DNA of 64,000 nt from Pseudomonadaceae bacterium (lineage in GTDB: Bacteria > Pseudomonadota > Gammaproteobacteria > Pseudomonadales > Pseudomonadaceae). The notes below the pieces were generated by a model. That model saw only the letters and a list, made by a program, of their open reading frames with translations. It was not told the DNA's origin and did not search any database. Location: assembly GCA_900766265.1 (NCBI GenBank), contig CAAFUS010000018.1:124001-188000 (forward strand), written 5' to 3'. Below are positions 25,098 through 31,966 of this stretch, piece after piece; the first letter of the stretch is position 1, and each line of letters starts with the position of its first letter. The position numbers and the translations under genes are program-made.

Positions 25098-25511
25098 ATG
25101 TTCACTTATGTGTGCCTCGGCACTAACGACATACCCCGCGCGGTGGGATTCTACGACCCCGTCATGGCCGCCCTTGGCCATTCACGCTGCGACGCCGGTG
25201 GCGAACCTGGCTGGGAAACCTGTGTAGGTTGGGGCACCTATGAAGATGAGGGACGCCGCGAGTTGGCGCTTTGGCTGACCAGTCCATTCGACGGTCAAGC
25301 CGCGACGGGTGGTAATGGCACCATGGTGGCACTGGCCGCCTCAAGCTGGGAACAGGTGCAGGACTTCCATCGCGCAGCGCTGGCCCACGGCGGGCGCTGC
25401 GAAGGCCAGCCAGGCCTGCGCCCCCACTATGCCGCGGACTTCTATGCCGCCTACGTACGCGACCCGGACGGCAACAAGCTTGCCGCCGTCTGCCGGGGGC
25501 GCGTCCAATGA
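25098..25511 (+). CDS. VOC-family (glyoxalase/dioxygenase-like) protein
   Basis: A 137-residue vicinal-oxygen-chelate protein: N-terminal beta strand MFTYVCLGTNDIPRAVGFYD, a His-containing loop, and a C-terminal AAYVRDPDGNKLAAV block typical of VOC proteins. Whether it binds metal and its substrate are unknown. GAAGGAG precedes the ATG. Its stop overlaps the next start (ATGA). Confidence 0.85.
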   Translation: MFTYVCLGTNDIPRAVGFYDPVMAALGHSRCDAGGEPGWETCVGWGTYEDEGRRELALWLTSPFDGQAATGGNGTMVALAASSWEQVQDFHRAALAHGGRCEGQPGLRPHYAADFYAAYVRDPDGNKLAAVCRGRVQ

Positions 25512-25987
25512 GCTGGCTCGCCCTCACCCTGGTGGTGTTCGGCTGCTTTGTCGCCGTGTTCTACATCAAGAATCGCCAGATGAACCATCCGGCATTGCAG
25601 TTCCCCTATCGCCTCAAGGCCAGCCCCCTGTCGGCTGACGAACTGGCGCTGTACGAACTGCTCGACAAAGCGGTAGGCGAGCGCTACCGGATTCTGGTAA
25701 AGGTCCGCGCCGCCGACGTGGTCGACGTCACGGCGGTGCCGCGCCGGGCGCCCTGGTATCACGCCGTCAATCGCATCGGCGCCGGCCATTTCGATTTCCT
25801 GCTCTGCCGCAAGGACGATTTGGGCGTGGTCTGCGCCATCGAATACACGGCCAGCCCGGCGGAACAGGAGCCCTTCATCGAACAGCTTTGCCAGAGCATC
25901 GGCCTGCCGCTGGTCAGGCTAAGCGCAGAGCGGGCACGCTCCTTCAGCGAGGTCCAGAGCGCACTCGAATCGGTGCTGCCTGGCTGA
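25508..25987 (+). CDS. Membrane-anchored DUF2726-domain protein
   Basis: A 159-residue protein with one N-terminal membrane segment (ALTLVVFGCFVAVFYI) and a DUF2726 domain. The domain resembles restriction-endonuclease-like folds (HFDFLLC strand followed by VVCAIEYTAS), but the usual E-x-K/D after the strand is AIEY here, so nuclease activity is doubtful. ATGA overlap with the VOC gene implies coupling. Function unknown. Confidence 0.75.
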   Translation: MSWLALTLVVFGCFVAVFYIKNRQMNHPALQFPYRLKASPLSADELALYELLDKAVGERYRILVKVRAADVVDVTAVPRRAPWYHAVNRIGAGHFDFLLCRKDDLGVVCAIEYTASPAEQEPFIEQLCQSIGLPLVRLSAERARSFSEVQSALESVLPG

Positions 25988-26025
25988 CGCGCCTGCCAGC
26001 ATTCCTTATACCTGCTGGAGCCGCC

Positions 26026-26529
26026 ATGGCCGGCCTGTTGCGCAACATCCTGACCCTGCTGTGGGCGCTGCTGCACCCTGGCAGCATCCGACCGACCGAG
26101 CGGCTCGTCACGCGGTTTTGCGTCACCCCGCTGGACATTGGGCTGTCGCGGCTCAAGAGCGATCGCTACCTGCAGCTGACCGAGGCGGCCCAGCTCGACT
26201 TCCTCGTGCGTACCGGACTCATCGGCATGCTGCTGCGCCACCGCTACAATTTCGTCAACGCCTCGGCGACGGTGCGCTATACCAGGCCCGTCACGCTTTT
26301 CTCCCGGGTGAGCGTCGCTTCCCGCGTCGCGTACATCGACGCCCGCTTCGCCTATTTCGAACACCGCTTCGAGGTGTCGGGTGTCGAGTGTGCCTGCGTG
26401 CTGATCAAGATGAAGTTCAAGCAGGGCAGGCGCACCATCGAGCCCGCCCTGATCCTCGGGCCGGTCGGCGCGACGGAAAAATCCGAGCATTTGCAGCGCT
26501 GGGATGATCTGCTGGAGCGCTGGCCCTGA
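26026..26529 (+). CDS. Acyl-CoA thioesterase-like hotdog protein (Them6-like)
   Basis: A 167-residue protein with an N-terminal hydrophobic stretch (GLLRNILTLLWALL) and a single hotdog-type thioesterase domain (RYNFVNASATVRYTRPVTLFSRVSVASRV, FEHRF). The layout matches THEM6-like or 4HBT_2 thioesterases; the substrate is unknown. The ATG at 26026 follows CTGGAG; the frame is open further upstream but overlaps the DUF2726 gene. Confidence 0.75.
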   Translation: MAGLLRNILTLLWALLHPGSIRPTERLVTRFCVTPLDIGLSRLKSDRYLQLTEAAQLDFLVRTGLIGMLLRHRYNFVNASATVRYTRPVTLFSRVSVASRVAYIDARFAYFEHRFEVSGVECACVLIKMKFKQGRRTIEPALILGPVGATEKSEHLQRWDDLLERWP

Positions 26530-26593
26530 CAGGGGGCCGGCACATCCCGCACGATCCGCTGTCTAGCCCCAACCATCCTGCTACGAACTGCCC

Positions 26594-27616
26594 ATGCGCT
26601 GGAAAAACTACCTGATCCGTACGCTCGAACTGATCTCCACCTTCATCCGTCGATACCCGGGCACCGTCGCCGTGTTCGGTTTCTGCTCGGGCGTCGCCAG
26701 CTTCGTGCTGGTGGACCGGCAAGCCGGCCTGGCCAAGGTGGTGGCGCTGGTGATGCTGGTGAGCTGGGTGTGGCTGATGCTGGAGACCAGCCTGCGCCGC
26801 TTCATCGAGCGCCGATTCGGCTGGGAGCTGCCGCCGCCGCTGCTGCGCTATGCGACGCAGATGGTCCATCAGGAAAGCCTGTTCTTCATCATCCCGTTCT
26901 TTTTCGTCACGACGACCTGGAACAGCGGCCAGGCGGCGTTCACCGTGCTGCTCGGCTGCGCGGCGCTGGTCTCGCTGGTCGACCCGTTGTACTACAGGTG
27001 GCTGGCGCCCCGCCGCTGGGTGTACCTGGCCTTCCATGCCCTGACGCTGTTCGCGGTGCTGCTCACCGCGCTGCCGATCATCCTGCACCTGTCGACACCG
27101 CAGAGTTATCAGCTTGCCTTGGGCATTGCCGTGCTGCTCGCGTTACCCAGCTTCGGCTCGCTGTTTCCGCACTGGGGCTGGCGACGCGGCGTGGCGATCT
27201 GCGCGCTGGCCGCCGTGGTGGGGCTGGCCGGCTGGTATGGCCGGATCTGGGTTCCGCCGGCCACCCTGTGGCTGACCGACGTCGCGGTCAGCCGGAGCAT
27301 GGACAATGCCAGGCGCGAGCCGGGCCAGAGCCTGCGCCGCCTCGGCAGCGCGCAGCTCCAGGCCGACGGGCTCTACGCCTACACTGCGATCAACGCGCCG
27401 CGCGGCCTCAAGGAGCGCATCTACCATGAATGGATGCACAACGGCAGGCGCGTCGACCGCATCGCGCTGGAGATCAACGGCGGCCGCAAGCAGGGCTACC
27501 GCGCCTGGAGCCACAAGCGCAACTTCCCGCAGGATCCGGTGGGACGCTGGCGCGTCAGGGTCGTGACCGAGGCCGGGCAGATGATCGGCACGCTGCGCTT
27601 CGAGGTTACGCCATAG
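26594..27616 (+). CDS. DUF5924 / DUF2914 membrane protein
   Basis: A 340-residue protein with about seven membrane segments in residues 15-225 (DUF5924 region) and a soluble C-terminal DUF2914 domain (YHEWMHNGRRVDRIALEINGG ... GRWRVRVVTEAG). DUF2914 is a beta-rich domain often fused to membrane parts; function not known. It ends 57 bp before the MgtC gene, so cotranscription is plausible. Confidence 0.75.
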   Translation: MRWKNYLIRTLELISTFIRRYPGTVAVFGFCSGVASFVLVDRQAGLAKVVALVMLVSWVWLMLETSLRRFIERRFGWELPPPLLRYATQMVHQESLFFIIPFFFVTTTWNSGQAAFTVLLGCAALVSLVDPLYYRWLAPRRWVYLAFHALTLFAVLLTALPIILHLSTPQSYQLALGIAVLLALPSFGSLFPHWGWRRGVAICALAAVVGLAGWYGRIWVPPATLWLTDVAVSRSMDNARREPGQSLRRLGSAQLQADGLYAYTAINAPRGLKERIYHEWMHNGRRVDRIALEINGGRKQGYRAWSHKRNFPQDPVGRWRVRVVTEAGQMIGTLRFEVTP

Positions 27617-27673
27617 GCCGACCGAACCCTCGGACCCGTTGCGGTTCATAAGAGCATGACCAGGGAGCTCGGC

Positions 27674-28201
27674 ATGACTTACTGGGAACGCATCGTCTCG
27701 ACGCTGGCTTCGGAGTTTTCCGACATTCCGGACGTGGAAGAAGCCACGCGAGTCATCACGCGCCTGACCGTCGCCGCCGTGCTGGGCGGCCTGGTCGGTT
27801 ACGAACGCGAGCGCAAGGGCAAGGCGGCGGGCCTGCGGACCCACATGCTGGTCTCGCTGGGTTCGGCCCTGTTCGTCCTCACCGCGCTGCAGGGCGGGGT
27901 CCCACGCGATGACATCTCCCGCGTCATGCAGGGCATCGTCACCGGCATCGGCTTTCTCGGCGCAGGAACCATTCTCAAGGGCAGTACCATTCAGGAAGTC
28001 CAGGGGCTGACCACCGCTGCCGGGATCTGGCTGACGGCGGCGATCGGCGTCGCGGCCGGGCTGGGGAACGAGGCCACCGCAGTCTTCAGCACGCTGCTCG
28101 CGCTCGCCGTGTTCATCCTCATGCCAGGGCTAGAACGCCACGCGGCACGCCACGCCCGCCAACGTCGCAAGCGTCGGCGCGCTCCGCAAGACGCGCCCTG
28201 A
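27674..28201 (+). CDS. MgtC/SapB family membrane protein
   Basis: A 175-residue inner-membrane protein with four or five hydrophobic segments and the MgtC/SapB signature: GGLVGYERERKGKAAGLRTHMLVSLGSALF and GIGFLGAGTILKG. Only the N-terminal MgtC domain is present; the ACT-like C-terminal domain of longer MgtC proteins is missing. The ATG at 27674 is behind AGGGAG; an ATG at 27656 would place that site inside the gene. Converges with sfsA. Confidence 0.85.
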   Translation: MTYWERIVSTLASEFSDIPDVEEATRVITRLTVAAVLGGLVGYERERKGKAAGLRTHMLVSLGSALFVLTALQGGVPRDDISRVMQGIVTGIGFLGAGTILKGSTIQEVQGLTTAAGIWLTAAIGVAAGLGNEATAVFSTLLALAVFILMPGLERHAARHARQRRKRRRAPQDAP

Positions 28202-28214
28202 CGCCGCGTAAGCC

Positions 28215-28922
28215 TCAGAGCACCACGGGCAAGCGGCGAACCAGTCGAATCTCCTCGGTCGAGAGCGTCACACCATAGGCGAGGATCTCGACACCGGCCG
28301 CCCTGGCATCGGCGAGCGCGGCGGCGTAGGCGGGGTCGATTTCGGCCGCCGGACGCACCGCTTCGATACCGCTGAGGTTCACGCAGTACAGCAGCACGGC
28401 CCGGACACCCTCGCGCGCCAGCGCGGCCAGCTCGCGCAGATGACGCGCACCCCGGCTGGTCACCGCGTCGGGAAAGGCCGCCACATGGCCTTCGTCGAAC
28501 CCCAGCGTGACGCTCTTGACCTCGACATAGGCCGGGCCGTCGGGAAATTCGAGCCGGAAGTCGACCCGGCTGTTCTCAGTGCCATAGGGCACTTCGCGGC
28601 GCAGCGCGGTGAAACCGGCCAGCTCCTCGATTACCCCGCCATGCAAGGCCTCCTCCACCAGTGGATTGGCGCGGGCGGTGTTCACGCAGGCCAGGCGCCC
28701 CTGCGGCGTCTCGGCCAGCTCCCAGGTCGCCGCAAGCTTGCGCCTGGGGTCACTGGAGCGCTGGAACCAGACGCGCCCGCCCTCGCTCATGCAGTTGAGC
28801 ATGGAACCGGTGTTCGGGCAGTGGATGCACAGGTGCTCGCCCTCGGCGGTCACCACATCGGCGAGAAAGCGCTTGTACCGACGTACCAGCCGCCCTTCTT
28901 CCAGAGGTGTGGTAAAGCGCAT
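28215..28922 (-). CDS. sfsA: SfsA DNA/RNA nuclease
   Basis: A 235-residue SfsA protein with an N-terminal OB-fold (EEGRLVRRYKRFLADVV ... HCPNTGSM) and a restriction-endonuclease-like core (SRVDFRLEFPDGPAYVEVKSVTL, the D-ExK arrangement). SfsA was first described as a sugar-fermentation stimulator and later as a DNA/RNA nuclease-like fold. Its ATG shares one base with the aminotransferase stop (TGATG), so it is probably translated from the same mRNA. Confidence 0.92.
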   Translation of the reverse strand: MRFTTPLEEGRLVRRYKRFLADVVTAEGEHLCIHCPNTGSMLNCMSEGGRVWFQRSSDPRRKLAATWELAETPQGRLACVNTARANPLVEEALHGGVIEELAGFTALRREVPYGTENSRVDFRLEFPDGPAYVEVKSVTLGFDEGHVAAFPDAVTSRGARHLRELAALAREGVRAVLLYCVNLSGIEAVRPAAEIDPAYAAALADARAAGVEILAYGVTLSTEEIRLVRRLPVVL

Positions 28923-30094
28923 CAGCCGGCCCAGCTCTGCAGGCCGCGGGCGATGCGCTCGACAGCTTGCTCCAGGCGCGGCACCTGCTGGGTATAGGCG
29001 AAGCGCACATGGTGTCCGGCCAGATGACGGCCGAAATCCAGCCCCGGAGTGAAGGCCACGTGCTCGGTTTCAAGAAAATGCTGGCAGAAGCGATAGGCGT
29101 CCCCGCCGAACGCGCTGATGTCGGCGTAGAGGTAGAAAGCACCTTCCGGTTCGACGGCGATACCGAACCCCAACTCGCGCAGGGCCGGCAGTAGAAAATC
29201 ACGGCGCCGCTCGAATTCGGCCCGACGCGCCTCAAGGATCTCGAGGGTCTGTGGCTCGAAACAGGCCAGTGCCGCATGCTGCGCCATGGTTGGTGCGCTG
29301 ATGTAGAGGTTCTGGGCCAGTTTCTCCAGCTCCGGCACCGCTTCAGGCGGCGCCACCAGCCAGCCCAGCCGCCAGCCGGTCATGCCGAAATATTTCGAGA
29401 AACTGTTGAGCACGAAGGCCGAGTCGTCCACCTCCAGCGCACTGGCGGCGTCCATTCCGTAGGTCAGGCCGTGGTAGATCTCGTCGACGACCAGATGGCC
29501 ACCGCGGGCCTTGATCGACGCGGCCAGTGCGGCCAGCTCATCGCGCGAAAGCACCGTTCCGGTGGGGTTGGCCGGCGATGCAACCAGCGCGCCCACGCTG
29601 TCGCGGTCCCAATGCCGCTGCACCAGTTCGGGGGTCAGCTGGTAGCGGGTCTGCGGCCCCACCGGCACCAGCTGCGCCGCCCCCTCGATCAGACGTAGAA
29701 AGTGCCGGTTGCAGGGGTAACCGGGATCGGCGAGTAACCAGTGCTTGCCCGGATCGACCAGCAGGCCGCTGGTCAACAGCAAGGCGCCCGAGCCTCCGGG
29801 AGTAATCATGATCCGTTCGGGGTCAATAGCTAGCTCGTAGCGCTGCGCGTAGAAACCCGCGATGGCCTCGCGCAGCTCCGGCAGCCCTCGGGCGGCCGTG
29901 TAACGCGTGTGTCCGGCGGCCAGGGCAGCCTGCCCGGCAGCGACGATGGGCGCGGCGGTGGTGAAATCAGGCTCGCCGATTTCAAGATGGATCACATCAT
30001 GCCCTTGGGCCTGCAATTGATTGGCACGCGCCAGCAAAGCCATGACATGAAAAGGTTCGATTGCCCTGCTGCGAGCGCTGTAAGACGAGGTCAT
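28922..30094 (-). CDS. PLP-dependent class I/II aminotransferase
   Basis: A 390-residue fold-type I aminotransferase. It has the HLEIGEPDFTT start, the GGSGALLL cofactor region, SPANPTGTV, the PLP-binding lysine in SFSKYFGMTGWRLGW near residue 232 and the C-terminal RFAYTQ Arg. It probably transfers the amino group of an L-amino acid to 2-oxoglutarate or pyruvate; the preferred amino acid is unknown. The start is the ATG at 30094. In P. aeruginosa the same gene order (sfsA, aminotransferase, dksA) is found. Confidence 0.88.
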   Translation of the reverse strand: MTSSYSARSRAIEPFHVMALLARANQLQAQGHDVIHLEIGEPDFTTAAPIVAAGQAALAAGHTRYTAARGLPELREAIAGFYAQRYELAIDPERIMITPGGSGALLLTSGLLVDPGKHWLLADPGYPCNRHFLRLIEGAAQLVPVGPQTRYQLTPELVQRHWDRDSVGALVASPANPTGTVLSRDELAALAASIKARGGHLVVDEIYHGLTYGMDAASALEVDDSAFVLNSFSKYFGMTGWRLGWLVAPPEAVPELEKLAQNLYISAPTMAQHAALACFEPQTLEILEARRAEFERRRDFLLPALRELGFGIAVEPEGAFYLYADISAFGGDAYRFCQHFLETEHVAFTPGLDFGRHLAGHHVRFAYTQQVPRLEQAVERIARGLQSWAG

Positions 30095-30284
30095 CTGACC
30101 GCCCTTGAGACATAAAAATTGAATTCTACCCAAGGTCTCTCACACGCCGCAGCCACCGTGATCGCCGGGAGTAGCGCACCCCGATTCGATCTGGTAAGTT
30201 CGCCCGCTTGCAGCCGCAGGGCCGGCACGGGCCGGCGAGGGACCACTCACCTGCGCAATGGACATAGCGAGAGGCGTTCATCCA

Positions 30285-30731
30285 ATGGCCATTCTTAAAG
30301 AAACACAAACCAGCAACCAACTGATTCGCGCCTTCGAGCCCTACAAGGAAACCGCCGGCGAGGAGTACATGAGCGACAAGATGCGCGCTCACTTCTCCGC
30401 CATCCTGAACAAGTGGAAACAGGAACTGATGGAAGAGGTCGATCGCACCGTCCATCACATGCAGGATGAAGCGGCCAACTTCCCGGATCCGGCCGACCGC
30501 GCCAGCCAGGAAGAAGAATTCAGCTTGGAGCTTCGTGCCCGTGACCGCGAACGCAAGCTGATCAAGAAGATCGACGAAACCCTCCAGCTGCTGGAAGACA
30601 ACGAATACGGCTGGTGCGATTCCTGCGGCGTCGAGATCGGCATTCGCCGCCTCGAGGCTCGTCCTACCGCTACCCTTTGCATCGACTGCAAGACCCTGGC
30701 GGAAATCAAGGAAAAGCAGCTCGGCTCCTGA
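30285..30731 (+). CDS. dksA: RNA polymerase-binding transcription factor DksA
   Basis: A 148-residue DksA. The coiled-coil tip carries the key DPADRASQEEE, the C4 zinc finger is CDSCGVEI ... CIDCK, and the C-terminal helix follows. DksA enters the RNA polymerase secondary channel and with ppGpp represses rRNA promoters and activates amino-acid biosynthesis genes. The ATG at 30285 gives the 148-residue length of Pseudomonas DksA; the frame is open to 30258 but without family similarity. A hairpin follows the stop. Confidence 0.97.
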   Translation: MAILKETQTSNQLIRAFEPYKETAGEEYMSDKMRAHFSAILNKWKQELMEEVDRTVHHMQDEAANFPDPADRASQEEEFSLELRARDRERKLIKKIDETLQLLEDNEYGWCDSCGVEIGIRRLEARPTATLCIDCKTLAEIKEKQLGS

Positions 30732-30738
30732 TCCCGAA

Positions 30739-30758
30739 CGGGGCGCTTCGGCGCCCCG
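30739..30758 (+). terminator. Terminator-like hairpin after dksA
   Basis: GGGGCGC and GCGCCCC form a stem around loop TTCG, 8 bp after the dksA stop. Only a weak T-tract (CTTCATTTAT) follows, so it may only attenuate before gluQ. Confidence 0.55.
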
Positions 30759-30788
30759 CTTCATTTATAGCTTCCCGCTTCGCCTGCC

Positions 30789-31700
30789 ATGCCCAATCAG
30801 CCAGCCCGCGTGCCTACCGCTGATCCCTATGTGGGCCGCTTCGCCCCTACTCCCAGTGGCTACCTTCACTTCGGCTCGCTCGTCGCGGCGCTGGCCTCGT
30901 TTCTTGATGCCCGCGCGGTGAAGGGTCGTTGGCTGCTGCGCATGGAAGACCTCGACCCGCCAAGGGAAATGCCCGGCGCGCAGAAGGCGATTCTCGACGC
31001 GCTGCAGGCCTATGGTTTCGAATGGGACGGTTCGCTGGTCAGGCAGAGCGAGCAGCACGATCGCTACCAGGCCGTCATCGACATGCTGCTCGCCGACGGC
31101 CATGCCTACGCCTGCACCTGCTCGCGCAAACAGCTCGAAGCCTACCCAGGCGCCTATCCGGGCTTCTGCCGAGAGGCCGGCAAGCCGGCGAAAGACGCGG
31201 CCATCCGGATACGCGTACCGGCAGACGAGTTCGGCTTCACCGATCGCGTGCAGGGCCGGTTCAGCCAGCAGCTGGCACACGACGCCGGTGACTTTGTGAT
31301 CCGCCGCCGCGACGGGCTCTACGCCTACCAGCTGGCGGTGGTGCTCGACGATGGCTGGCAGGGCGTGACGGATGTAGTTCGAGGCGCCGATCTGCTGGAT
31401 TCCACGCCACGGCAGCTGTTCCTGCAACAGCTGCTCGGCCTGCCGCAGCCGCGTTACCTGCACGTACCGCTGATCGTCCAGCCCGACGGCCACAAGCTCG
31501 GCAAGAGCTACCGCTCGCCACCGCTGCAGGCCCACGAGGCGCCGCCCTCCCTGCTGCGGGCCCTGCGCGCGTTGGGCCAGTGCCCTCCCGCAGAGCTGAA
31601 CGGCGCGCCCCCGCGGGAAATCCTCGCGTGGGCGATCGCCCACTGGGATGCCGGCGCGATCCCCCGCAGCCCGACCCTGCCCGAAGCGCAACTGAGCTGA
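30789..31700 (+). CDS. gluQ: Glutamyl-Q tRNA(Asp) synthetase
   Basis: A 303-residue truncated GluRS paralogue. The class I start GRFAPTPSGYLHFGSL contains a HIGH-like motif, the zinc-like cysteines are in CTCSRKQLEAYPGAYPGFC, and a KMSKS-like KLGKS is at about residue 237. It lacks an anticodon-binding domain, as GluQRS proteins do, and attaches glutamate to queuosine 34 of tRNA(Asp). It lies next to dksA in most pseudomonads. Confidence 0.93.
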   Translation: MPNQPARVPTADPYVGRFAPTPSGYLHFGSLVAALASFLDARAVKGRWLLRMEDLDPPREMPGAQKAILDALQAYGFEWDGSLVRQSEQHDRYQAVIDMLLADGHAYACTCSRKQLEAYPGAYPGFCREAGKPAKDAAIRIRVPADEFGFTDRVQGRFSQQLAHDAGDFVIRRRDGLYAYQLAVVLDDGWQGVTDVVRGADLLDSTPRQLFLQQLLGLPQPRYLHVPLIVQPDGHKLGKSYRSPPLQAHEAPPSLLRALRALGQCPPAELNGAPPREILAWAIAHWDAGAIPRSPTLPEAQLS

Positions 31701-31789
31701 GACCGATCCTGGCCATCAGCCCTATTTGCAGCTTGCGGCTCGCCGTCCGCCGCTTCTACCATCCCTGCACTTCAATCCCGAGACCCGCC

Positions 31790-31966
31790 ATGTACATCTA
31801 CCGACTGGTACTGCTTCTGGTCGTGGGGATCTATCTGTTCTCGCCGGCGATCATGGACTGGTGGATCGACCCCAACGAGGCCTGGTATCGCCCCTACCTG
31901 CTGTGGCTGATCCTGATCGTGGTGACCTTCATCCTGCAGAGCCAACGCGATGCTGACGAGCTTTAA
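31790..31966 (+). CDS. cbrX: CbrX-type small membrane protein upstream of cbrA
   Basis: A 58-residue protein with two membrane segments (LVLLLVVGIYLFSPAIMDWW and LLWLILIVVTFILQ). It overlaps the start of cbrA by 17 bp. The layout matches the small ORF called cbrX in P. putida, for which translational coupling to cbrA was reported. The name rests on position and membrane topology; no biochemical role is visible. Confidence 0.8.
   Translation: MYIYRLVLLLVVGIYLFSPAIMDWWIDPNEAWYRPYLLWLILIVVTFILQSQRDADEL

Noticed and set aside
31580..31966. Longer version of the CbrX ORF (128 residues)
   Set aside because: The upstream half overlaps gluQ and has no membrane segments; the start at 31790 gives the compact two-helix protein.
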